A stretch of 40,355 nucleotides of DNA from Lachnospiraceae bacterium G41. GTDB taxonomy: Bacteria > Bacillota > Clostridia > Lachnospirales > Lachnospiraceae. Of the stretch, positions 17,701 to 24,465 are shown in pieces. The notes beneath the pieces were generated by a model. That model did not search any database and was not told the DNA's origin. It was given only the letters and a program-made list of their open reading frames with translations. The position numbers and the translations under genes are program-made. How positions within the stretch are numbered: position 1 is the first letter of the stretch; each line of letters begins with the position of its first letter. Where the stretch lies: the NCBI GenBank assembly GCA_900100245.1, contig FNEU01000015.1, positions 1 through 40,355 of the forward strand, in the 5' to 3' direction.

Positions 17701-20700
17701 TAACTCGGATCAAATGTTACAGATCGGTTTGTATCTTTGTAAACAACACTAATATTAGCAAGTCCGGGAATCAGCGGGATTTCGAGACCATCTTGTGTCT
17801 CTTTATAGAATATCTGGAAAGGATATTCAGACATGTACGATTCCGTACTATCAACACCTTCAATTTCTTTGCTAAGTAACACGGTTCCGGGCTTAACTGA
17901 AGCCAAATTAAATCGCATATGAAGGTTAGAAGCGCCGGCACCACGTTCCATAAAGAAGATTCGCATAGTATGATCGGTGTAATCCTTAAATACATAATTA
18001 CCGTTATCATTCTGCTTGAATATTCCATCAACGTACGCCTGTGCTTCAGCATCAGTATGATTATCACGATTCTTATAGTTGTTATAAAAAAGCTCATATA
18101 AAGTGGTATCTTTTCCATTTACACTGACTTCACCGGTGCTGTAGTTAACACTCCCCGGTAAAGCACTGTGTATACCACCAAGATCAATAATCAGTTCACC
18201 ATCTACATAGAGCCAGAAATCATCATCACCAGTGAATTCATATATAATGTCATGTCCCCAAGCATCTAGACCATTCGCTGTTTGAGTAAAGGTAGCTTCA
18301 ATTTCGACTGCAAAATGATAATCCGTCGTATTCGTCCCATGACTTGTACCATAAACATTAGGGCCAACCAAACGTAATTGCTCATGTTTTCTAGGATCAC
18401 TGTCCGGAAGTTCCTGAACGGTAGCACTATAAAGATTGTATGGGTTCCTTATAGCCGGATTAACTGATAAAGCATTATAAGGCAGGAACTGTCCATGCTT
18501 CATAGAATTACTAGACTTATTGTCGTTTGTGCCAAGTTCGTTGTAGACAGTAAAGTTATTAATGTCAATATTTCCATTTTCGTCGAAGAATGATGCGAAA
18601 TTCTGAGTGCTGTCAAACTCGTAGTAGCCGCTGGAATAATACGTATTCTTAATAAATAGGTGATTGACTTCTTTTAATCCGTTTCCGCGATTCTCAAATA
18701 CATCTTTAAGAGAATCCCCTTTATCATTGCAAGGATAACCATCTGAACCAAGATTAGTTGAAAGTAAATTAGGAACTGTTGTATATACCGCTCCACCTTC
18801 TTCGCTTCCCAGAAAACTACTAAGTGTAGGATCATTGTTCTCATCTCTACTGGTAAAATCTACCATCTTCATAGTAATTCCATATTGGGTATGATCTATT
18901 GTTTCAACTGTTGTAGGATTTGGTAATGTCGGATCTACCTGCGTCATTATAGCAAAATAAAATGTATCTGCTTCATCCATCGGACAGACTTCGATACCAC
19001 TACAATCATCTTTTACACGAAGACCCATATATGCATAACTAGGGTCGTCCCAGGCAAGAATAGTAGAATAATAATATCCGTAACGGCGTCCATTTAAGTT
19101 AATGCTTCGTTCAAAGTAGTTTGGATGCGAACTTTCAGTTCTAAGAAAACTTCCGTCAACAGAAGGACGTATGATGTTACTAGCTGCACCGCCCGGATAC
19201 TTATTTTTTAGTTGATAATAATAATTGGGGTCCCCATTGTTGTCCAAATACTCTGTAAAATCCCATACCATCGTATTTATGGTACTTCCAACCCACTGAA
19301 TTAATCCGCCGCTTTCAAAAGCACGAACAAGGCTTCCGTCATAGTTAACAGCATAATACTCATACTTTTTTGTAGTGTCATTCCATTTACGAGTATAAAG
19401 AACAACTTCAGCACCATCCGGTACAACACTTCGATCAGAAAGATCAACCTTTTCCGCGCTGTATATTATAAAATCGTCATCATCCAACAAAGGGGACTTG
19501 GTAGCAAGCGTCATCCAACAATAATTGCCACTTGAATCAGTAGATACAAATCCACCCTCTACCTTACCTCCTGAAAGAGTCAACGAATTACCTCCAGCGG
19601 TAAACTTATATTTTCCTGAAAAATCATCGGTTCCAGATTCCACATTAATCTTAGAATATTCAGTAGGTGAAGTTACTAAAGAAATCTGATTTCCCAAAGT
19701 CAGATAATATTTTGTTCCTCCAATTTGCGTAGTAATATAATATTTTGAACGTTCAATCCATTCAAATTTCCAATCAGGTAAGTCAGTTCCATTTGCAATT
19801 AGAAGTTCACCGGTACTGTTTAATACATCCGGACGAACCAATAATTCTATGGCATTCAAGTTTTTGTTTCCAGAAACAGTAGAAAGGCCTGCTCCTTTAA
19901 CGCCCTCCTCATAATATGTAATAGAAAATGTTTTTCCATCCAATTCAAAATGATCATGATCAAGAATTGCCGCTTTGGTAATGATAACCCTTTCATTTGC
20001 GTTTGCACCATTATTACGGTTCTCAAGGAAGAAATTTTTATTTCCTCGAACACTCAATGCGTAATTTTTGCCTCCAGAAACAATATTGATATAGAATGTG
20101 TTCGCATTATTAGTAGTGTTTGCTACGGAAAAAGCAGTCTTTTGATTTTCATCCAGACCTAACAATTTAGTATTATAAACATAAAGATATTTTGGGGTGC
20201 CTACTTCTTTAGTGTATATATAGTATTTCCCACTTTCCGCAGATTCTTCAAAATACCATAACCCTGCATCACCTTTTACTGTAGAACCTATAAACTCTCC
20301 TTCTCCAGAACTGAAGTTTGACGAAACTCCCGGATACGAAACAGTCATATAATTGGTTCCACTTCGAACAATAGAGAAATAGTACGCTTGATTCTCTTCT
20401 ATCTGAGATAACGATGTTATTTGTTCTTCTGCTCCTAATACGGGATTCTCTTTAGCAGCAACAATCGAATATACAGAGAAACTTTTGGTAGTAAACTCTA
20501 CCGTTTCCCCATTTACAGTCAAATCTACATTGATGACCAGTATGTTCTCATCATTTTTGTCTTCCACGAAGTGAATAACATTCACATTCTCATAATCGCT
20601 TAAAGGAACGCCAATAACGCGGATGCTGACATCAACGTCACCTGTAGGTTCGTATTCGATAGTCTCATTGTTTTCATCAACAATTTTTATGTCAAAGACT

Positions 20701-21746
20701 TTTGAGAATTCAAAATCTTCGGTATTTGCTCCAACCTTTGAAGCAGACTCTTCGATATATTCGTCATATCCGTCATCGCCAGGTTTTAATTCTTCAACCT
20801 TGAGAGTCGTGCCCTCCATGGGGATGCCGGATTTATTGTCGTAAGTAACATTTATTTCGTAAGTGTTGCCGTCTGATGCAACGATGGTAGCAGTCAGTTT
20901 TGTCTCTGTAACAACGTAAACCGAGAAGCTTTCTGCCATGAATTCTACCGAACCTTCAGGTGAAGGAGCTGCTGTAACATATTCGGGCGTTTCTTCGACA
21001 TCTTCCATATGCCAGATGTTTACTTCTTCTTCGGTTTCTTCGAGTGCAATACTGATAAACTCAACGGAAAGTCCGTTCTCGTCGGGCTGCCAACTGATGC
21101 CTGCGTTCTTCTTTTCTTCGTTCTCGTATATGGTAATGTCGTATGCAAGGAGAACTGACTGGCCTTCAATTTCAACATTTACGGGGATTGCTTCAACGAT
21201 AGCATCCTTAGGTAAGAGGCCGCTTACGCGAACGATATCGCCATAGTTGTGCACGCCCTGAGGAAGATTTGCGTCAACAGTCTGCTCGATACATTCGGGG
21301 GTTTCAACAGTAGCATTTCCGTTCTGTACGGTCTGAGTTTCTGCAGAAGTTTCTGCAACAACTTCGTTCTGTACAATAGGCTCTTCGTTCTGCGCTACCG
21401 GGGCTTCGCCGATATTTGTATCAATATCTCCACCCTGCTCAGGCTGAGTTTCGTTTGTATCAGTTACTTCTTCAGGCTGTACTACATTGTTTTCGTTTAC
21501 TTCAGGCTGCTCGGAAACAACTTCATTAGTCTCATCGTTTTGAGTTTCAACGCAGTATTCAGTTGTATCAGCAGTCTGTTCGGTCTGGATTTCGGGAATC
21601 TCATTAATCAGCAGTTCCTGAAGACCTTCGGGCACGGAAATAACTCGTGTGTCATCTCCGTCTGCCAAAGCGGTAATCGGAGTCTGACCTACGAGGCATA
21701 TAAACATACATGCAATTATCCAGGCTGTCAGTAATCGTTTTTTCAT
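14709..21746 (-). CDS. giant fibro-slime/SpaA sortase-anchored adhesin (2,345 residues)
   Basis: This is probably a secreted tip or accessory pilus protein. Signal peptide: MKKRLLTAWIIACM to about residue 29. An acidic E/T/Q-rich stretch runs 40-148, and a head module shared with the other adhesin runs ~148-428. A fibro-slime (PA14-like) domain lies about 950-1280, with GDDDFWLYVDGELIIDLGG near 1179. SpaA/Cna-type domains are near 1790-1855 and 1920-2000, and two Lys/Glu/Asn isopeptide-type domains near 2039-2165 and 2175-2300. The C-terminal sorting signal is VAPSG at 2305-2309, then a hydrophobic segment and RRRREEEE. There is no LPXTG. It follows sortase 1 by 67 bases, containing hairpin copy A2. 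SD AAGGAAG is 14 bases upstream of the ATG. Confidence 0.88.
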   Translation of the reverse strand: MKKRLLTAWIIACMFICLVGQTPITALADGDDTRVISVPEGLQELLINEIPEIQTEQTADTTEYCVETQNDETNEVVSEQPEVNENNVVQPEEVTDTNETQPEQGGDIDTNIGEAPVAQNEEPIVQNEVVAETSAETQTVQNGNATVETPECIEQTVDANLPQGVHNYGDIVRVSGLLPKDAIVEAIPVNVEIEGQSVLLAYDITIYENEEKKNAGISWQPDENGLSVEFISIALEETEEEVNIWHMEDVEETPEYVTAAPSPEGSVEFMAESFSVYVVTETKLTATIVASDGNTYEINVTYDNKSGIPMEGTTLKVEELKPGDDGYDEYIEESASKVGANTEDFEFSKVFDIKIVDENNETIEYEPTGDVDVSIRVIGVPLSDYENVNVIHFVEDKNDENILVINVDLTVNGETVEFTTKSFSVYSIVAAKENPVLGAEEQITSLSQIEENQAYYFSIVRSGTNYMTVSYPGVSSNFSSGEGEFIGSTVKGDAGLWYFEESAESGKYYIYTKEVGTPKYLYVYNTKLLGLDENQKTAFSVANTTNNANTFYINIVSGGKNYALSVRGNKNFFLENRNNGANANERVIITKAAILDHDHFELDGKTFSITYYEEGVKGAGLSTVSGNKNLNAIELLVRPDVLNSTGELLIANGTDLPDWKFEWIERSKYYITTQIGGTKYYLTLGNQISLVTSPTEYSKINVESGTDDFSGKYKFTAGGNSLTLSGGKVEGGFVSTDSSGNYCWMTLATKSPLLDDDDFIIYSAEKVDLSDRSVVPDGAEVVLYTRKWNDTTKKYEYYAVNYDGSLVRAFESGGLIQWVGSTINTMVWDFTEYLDNNGDPNYYYQLKNKYPGGAASNIIRPSVDGSFLRTESSHPNYFERSINLNGRRYGYYYSTILAWDDPSYAYMGLRVKDDCSGIEVCPMDEADTFYFAIMTQVDPTLPNPTTVETIDHTQYGITMKMVDFTSRDENNDPTLSSFLGSEEGGAVYTTVPNLLSTNLGSDGYPCNDKGDSLKDVFENRGNGLKEVNHLFIKNTYYSSGYYEFDSTQNFASFFDENGNIDINNFTVYNELGTNDNKSSNSMKHGQFLPYNALSVNPAIRNPYNLYSATVQELPDSDPRKHEQLRLVGPNVYGTSHGTNTTDYHFAVEIEATFTQTANGLDAWGHDIIYEFTGDDDFWLYVDGELIIDLGGIHSALPGSVNYSTGEVSVNGKDTTLYELFYNNYKNRDNHTDAEAQAYVDGIFKQNDNGNYVFKDYTDHTMRIFFMERGAGASNLHMRFNLASVKPGTVLLSKEIEGVDSTESYMSEYPFQIFYKETQDGLEIPLIPGLANISVVYKDTNRSVTFDPSYTSPDGKVYENVFILKPGEIAEIDFPDQAVWYDIQECAVHISEIDTTTTPNYTVHQGIYLDVKANGESLTGVDNGQGEYRKDYRVGYAEVKSRGRVTFQNVVDPNAKGNLTFVKHLYDESGTQRIYNSENDTTFTFRLYLGTENTPSGSLPPADMYSYHVKDENGNYCKWDSAQGKLISLGSGMDNYSNLSDAQKRQVTFTTSMNGSIANIPVDYTVEIREIPAGTKYKVEERESELPDGYSLKEYVTNVEGVGVTAGPNPASGIINVAAVYNHIEIHNLKGWGLRCYKDWSDVAWMDTRDEIYMAVYKDNNGTLEFVDNTAHNTVRRVKRDEDSAYWFFDTIDDLDGNGIKDALDFEKYVVREVIISNSNPTVESETGKVSDYGTVTPLSVDGTGNIDLYGKQYGDTAESLINYTITDYSQGALMNGSNVRIDRITNKRAGVDIYATAWDGATPLSGAVFTLKDGNGNDAVESTLRSDSDGLITIAYLRENEIYTLTETASPAGYLGPDSQTILKIRRNGNDISYSTDGGTTWTSTIANSEESWFIADDTDVTTGADIRTGKAIVKNKPYVIKIKKTQQTADGDPLPGATFALYRQVTGNNGQPRKDYQPISGYNSLVSESDGFIPYLTNDFADGTLIPGTYYLHETYPVSGYQPLSEDIVFTISPTGKVTLDSYPAGVELSTDNIISVPNMVEGTTEFTVKKVVENGTTADENGTNRFNFTVKLYLPDGHTPWPYSDANGDFENATASFSLGQNGEKELIVPLGAVVEVKETPVKDYYTTDASMDVTTSGETTTSTCDFNTSNLTSTVTIKDETAVTLTYTNTRKTVNVMVNKKAEGAGGNFTFTVTLKDGTTLCKNYTVNNNETDSDSSDDIVTNNSGKATFNLSPAKGQTVNKVLTIPYGTEFSIEETDPGYPFTTTVKIDNGSTQKTRTAVLAADKTTTNHSINYINKAIYVAPSGVSSKYAPYALIFLTSLALIGGFFVVHRFRRRREEEE
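20465..21746 (-). repeat. N-terminal module shared by the two adhesins, copy 1
   Basis: The signal peptide and the block of about 280 residues from ETPECIE to FTTKSFSVY are almost the same as at 32290-33726. The nucleotide match is also high: runs such as CGCCAATAACGCGGATGCTG are identical. The acidic spacer between signal peptide and block differs in length. This points to duplication or gene conversion of the head, with unrelated cores behind it. Confidence 0.85.
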
Positions 21747-21770
21747 CTGTTACAAAAATCTTCCTTTTGC

Positions 21771-21802
21771 GGAGCCAGGCACGCTATGCGAGCCAGGCAC
21801 CG
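21771..21802 (-). repeat. dispersed intercistronic hairpin, family A, copy 2
   Basis: The arms GGAGCCAGGCACGC and GCGAGCCAGGCACC flank TAT. Relative to copy 1, GAC:GTC has become GGC:GCC, so pairing is kept by changes in both arms, and the A-A mismatch period is retained. It sits between the sortase 1 stop and the adhesin start, 24 bases before the latter. Confidence 0.8.
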
Positions 21803-21813
21803 TATCCATTAGA

Positions 21814-23310
21814 TTATTCGCTTAAACTAATTCCGTTTTCTTCGTTTTCTTTCTTGTCTTTTTTAGATCTTTTATATCTTGTGAGAGTAAACTCTGCGAG
21901 GACGCTGCCAACCAAAAGAAGCAACATTACAGGCGTCCATTTGTCGATGATAACCATTGGAAGTCTCATGTCTTCGGTCAGGATGAAAATTATCACACCT
22001 GCTATCGCAAAGATTACTTCCAAGATAATTCCTGCGATGAACTTTCTGGTAAAAGCTTTGACCTTGAAAAAGAGTTCTTCTACTGCTTTGCAGAAACCGT
22101 CTTTTGAAACGTATCCGTTTTCGCTCTTCTTGGTTGCAACAGTCATAATTCTCTCACGTTCTGTCCAATCTTCGGGAGACATATCCTGTGCTTCGAAGAG
22201 TTCTTCTTTTGCTTTATTTACTTTACGCATCTTGTGGATACGGCCGTATTTCTTTCTGAGGCAGAAAATCGGGACAAGTGTGTAAACTATTATGATTAGG
22301 CAAATCAAGTTAACCAGTGCCCATGCTTCACGGCCATATGAGCTTCCGCCGGGAACAAAGGGATCGGTAATATCAACTTTGCCGTCTTCATCCTTGTCTT
22401 TTTCATCAGGGGTAATCGGGTTGTCGGGCTTCGGTGTGTCCGGCTTGTCTGGAGTTTTTCCGTCGTCAGGAGTTGTATCTCCGTTATCTGTGGTACCCGT
22501 TCCCGTCTTACCGGTCGAAGTATTATCATTGTCGGTTGGTGTTGTGGTATCAGTAGTTGTAGTTCCGGTTGAAGGTTCTTCTTTAAGCGTAAAATAAACA
22601 ACCAGTCGACCGTTTGTTGTCGTATCTCGACAGGTAGAAAGAGCGATGATTTTTTTCGCATTATCCAATGCCGAAGGTTTGATATAACGCGAGTATCTGT
22701 TAACATACTCTACTACGTCATTAAAGCTGAGACTACCGACATTATAAACACTGTCTTCATAGGCATCCGTATTAACTACTGCCCAAAGTTCAAGCTTATA
22801 TGTACCGGAGAGACATGAAAATGTTCCGCCGGTATGATTGTCAAAGAAATCTTTATCAAAGAATTTATCCAAATCGCCGAACATGGCACCGTTATCCATA
22901 TGATGTCCGTAGATTACAATGTAATCATCACTTAAATCGGATTTGTTAAATGCGGACATATAGATAGAGCCTGTCGGGCTTGTATTTCCCTCTGTATCAT
23001 GGAATGCATAGTACAGTTCATCACCGTCCTGCATCAAAGGATAATTAATATGTGTTCCGTCTATGTTAAGCCATCCTCTGTAGTCCTTGTTCTGAAGTGC
23101 CAGGTTTTCCTGAACCTCAACCAACTGGACTTCCTCGGCTTTTAATCCTCCGGTAGAAAACGCTCTGGTCTGTGTATAGAGCTGTTCATAAATTGCGTAT
23201 CCGCCGAAAACTACGAGCACCAATCCTAAAAGAAGTGATGCCGCAAAAAGAACACGAACGCCCACAATGCTGAGCTTATCAATTGTTTCTCTTTTATCAG
23301 TGTGATGCAT
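21814..23310 (-). CDS. class B-like pilus sortase with C-terminal membrane module (sortase 1)
   Basis: The protein (498 residues) is a transpeptidase that joins sorting-signal proteins. It has TM1 (18-40) and an outer sortase domain with His136 in IYGHHM, Cys227 in ALSTC and Arg235 in NGRLVVYF, matching class B layout. A Pro/Thr/Asp-rich linker (245-318, with a DxDxDG-like run KDEDGKVD) follows. VPGGSSYG at 319-326 then precedes TM2 (329-351), LRKK, a cytoplasmic segment (ELFEAQDMSPEDWTERERI) and two more membrane helices (~424-445, ~459-475). Ordinary sortases end after the catalytic domain. Start fixed by AAAGGAGAGTACGGATG. It lies between the SipA-like gene and its adhesin. Confidence 0.9.
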   Translation of the reverse strand: MHHTDKRETIDKLSIVGVRVLFAASLLLGLVLVVFGGYAIYEQLYTQTRAFSTGGLKAEEVQLVEVQENLALQNKDYRGWLNIDGTHINYPLMQDGDELYYAFHDTEGNTSPTGSIYMSAFNKSDLSDDYIVIYGHHMDNGAMFGDLDKFFDKDFFDNHTGGTFSCLSGTYKLELWAVVNTDAYEDSVYNVGSLSFNDVVEYVNRYSRYIKPSALDNAKKIIALSTCRDTTTNGRLVVYFTLKEEPSTGTTTTDTTTPTDNDNTSTGKTGTGTTDNGDTTPDDGKTPDKPDTPKPDNPITPDEKDKDEDGKVDITDPFVPGGSSYGREAWALVNLICLIIIVYTLVPIFCLRKKYGRIHKMRKVNKAKEELFEAQDMSPEDWTERERIMTVATKKSENGYVSKDGFCKAVEELFFKVKAFTRKFIAGIILEVIFAIAGVIIFILTEDMRLPMVIIDKWTPVMLLLLVGSVLAEFTLTRYKRSKKDKKENEENGISLSE

Positions 23311-23351
23311 CCGTACTCTCCTTTCTTAGTATTTTTATTTATTCATTCTCT

Positions 23352-23966
23352 CTAAAGTTTGTTTCGTCTGATAATGTTTATAATGGTTCCGAGTATTTCT
23401 TTCTTTTTGACCGGTCCGAAATACCTGGAATCAAGGCCTTCTTTTCTGTTATCTACAAGGATAAAATATTCGTCTTCGCCAAGGGTTATCGGATAATTAA
23501 CTCGCTCGTCCCTTTTAGGAGTATCATAAAAGATCATATCTTCCACAATCGCATTTCCGTTAACTATCGGGCGGTTTGATTCGCTGATATCTATCGTATC
23601 TCCCGGTGCTCCGATTACACGGCCAACCATGAGTCTTTTCTTGGTTTCGTCGGGAATTACTTTTTCAAACACTACGAGTTCCTGGAACGATGCGTTTTTG
23701 TCCAGTCTGTAAAAGATTAAAAGGTCTCCGCCGTCTACTCTGGGTGTCATATCCAGGTTGGGCATATGTGTGATTCCGATAATCTTGAAGAACAAAATCC
23801 ATACCACCAAAAGGAAAACCGCTAGGTAAATCAAAAACCAGTGATAGTTCTTGAATCCTTTCTCGTAACGGTCAATCTGTTTCATCAATTTCTCGGTATC
23901 ATGACTGCTTTTTTCGTTAGTATTTTCTGTTGTGTTCTCTGTTCTTTTTTCGTCCAATGAGTCCAT
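23352..23966 (-). CDS. SipA-like signal-peptidase homologue lacking the Ser/Lys dyad
   Basis: The 204-residue protein has an N-terminal charged tail, one membrane helix (42-63) and a type I signal peptidase domain. The usual SM-P motif reads LDMTP, so Asp72 replaces the catalytic Ser. The usual K-R-V-I-G-P-G-D motif reads MVGRVIGAPGD, so Gly115 replaces the general-base Lys. Late motifs are kept (VDNRKEGLDSRYFG). This is the same Asp/Gly pair reported for Streptococcus pyogenes SipA, a chaperone-like protein needed for pilus polymerisation. A role in pilus assembly is therefore likely and protease activity unlikely. RBS GAGGGAGC. First gene of the left operon, 41 bases from sortase 1. Confidence 0.85.
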   Translation of the reverse strand: MDSLDEKRTENTTENTNEKSSHDTEKLMKQIDRYEKGFKNYHWFLIYLAVFLLVVWILFFKIIGITHMPNLDMTPRVDGGDLLIFYRLDKNASFQELVVFEKVIPDETKKRLMVGRVIGAPGDTIDISESNRPIVNGNAIVEDMIFYDTPKRDERVNYPITLGEDEYFILVDNRKEGLDSRYFGPVKKKEILGTIINIIRRNKL

Positions 23967-23994
23967 TTATGCTCCCTCTTCCCCGTTTTTAAGG

Positions 23995-24032
23995 CAAAAA
24001 ACCCGACAACTATAAGAAATTATAGCCACCGG
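23995..24032 (-). terminator. leader terminator (possible attenuator) before the SipA-like gene
   Basis: On the minus strand CCGGTGGCTATAA (24032-24020) pairs fully, counting G-U pairs, with TTATAGTTGTCGG (24015-24003) around a TTTC loop. The stem is followed by a G and TTTTTTG. It lies about 190 bases downstream of the promoter at 24226-24254 and 29 bases before the SipA-like ATG, so it can end transcripts before the operon. Confidence 0.65.
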
Positions 24033-24109
24033 ATCTCTTCTAAACATAAAAGTAATGTTTTATTTTCAGTGCACGAAGCACTTATCCCCTTGTTAATTTT
24101 TCTCCTCAT
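24020..24109 (-). CDS. possible 29-codon leader peptide overlapping the leader terminator
   Basis: The ATG at 24109-24107 opens a short frame starting MRRKINKGISASC, then TENKTLLLCLEE, ending IRWL. The TAA stop (24022-24020) sits at the tip of the 5' arm of the terminator hairpin. Five of 29 codons are Leu, three in a row. AGAGG precedes the ATG but is only 2 bases away, so initiation may be weak. No homology is claimed. The placement suggests a role in attenuation, but chance cannot be excluded. Confidence 0.35.
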   Translation of the reverse strand: MRRKINKGISASCTENKTLLLCLEEIRWL

Positions 24110-24225
24110 ATCCTCTTCCGATGTTATAATTGTTAACTTGTCAATCTATGATAATGTTGCCTCATTCGGCAATCCAAAATAATAAAAAAATCAATAAAAA
24201 ATCATTTAAACATTTTCGATAGATT

Positions 24226-24254
24226 ATTCTACCATTTTTTGCGTTTTATGTCAA
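24226..24254 (-). promoter_or_regulatory. sigma-A type promoter of the left pilus operon
   Basis: On the minus strand TTGACA (24254-24249), a 17-base spacer and TAGAAT (24231-24226). The transcript would start near 24219, giving a ~250-base leader before the SipA-like gene. It is nearly the twin of the pilin promoter. Confidence 0.75.
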
Positions 24255-24260
24255 CCGTAA

Positions 24261-24319
24261 AATGATGGACAAACATTCGAGAAATGCCGATTTTATCGGC
24301 ATGTGGACTTCTCGTGGAC
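24261..24319. promoter_or_regulatory. candidate regulator-binding region upstream of the left pilus promoter
   Basis: It holds AATGATGGACAAAC (24261-24274), a hairpin ATGCCGA/TCGGCAT (24284-24302), an inverted pair CGAGAA/TTCTCG around it, and two GTGGAC direct repeats 11 bases apart (24303, 24314). The 14-mer (reverse complement) and CTCGTGGAC both recur upstream of the pilin promoter. It begins 6 bases above the -35 box. The regulator is unknown. Confidence 0.5.
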
Positions 24320-24416
24320 TATTGTTATCTTTTATCATTTTTTCATTTTATCCTCACATTAAATATATCGTCATTTTTTTAACAAATCTTAACCGGTTTC
24401 AGACCTCTAAACATGC

Positions 24417-24444
24417 AAAAAACTCCCTGAAAATTAGGGAGTTT
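24417..24444 (-). terminator. Rho-independent terminator of the right pilus operon
   Basis: The minus strand forms AAACTCCCT/AGGGAGTTT with a 7-base loop, followed by a run of six T. It lies 21 bases after the stop of the large adhesin and separates the two pilus operons. Confidence 0.85.
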
Positions 24445-24465
24445 AGTGCCTTTGTGAGTTTGTTT

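Noticed and set aside
24020-24219. c-di-GMP riboswitch in the pilus leader
   Set aside because: The conserved sequence cores of types I and II are not seen; only simple hairpins and the terminator are.
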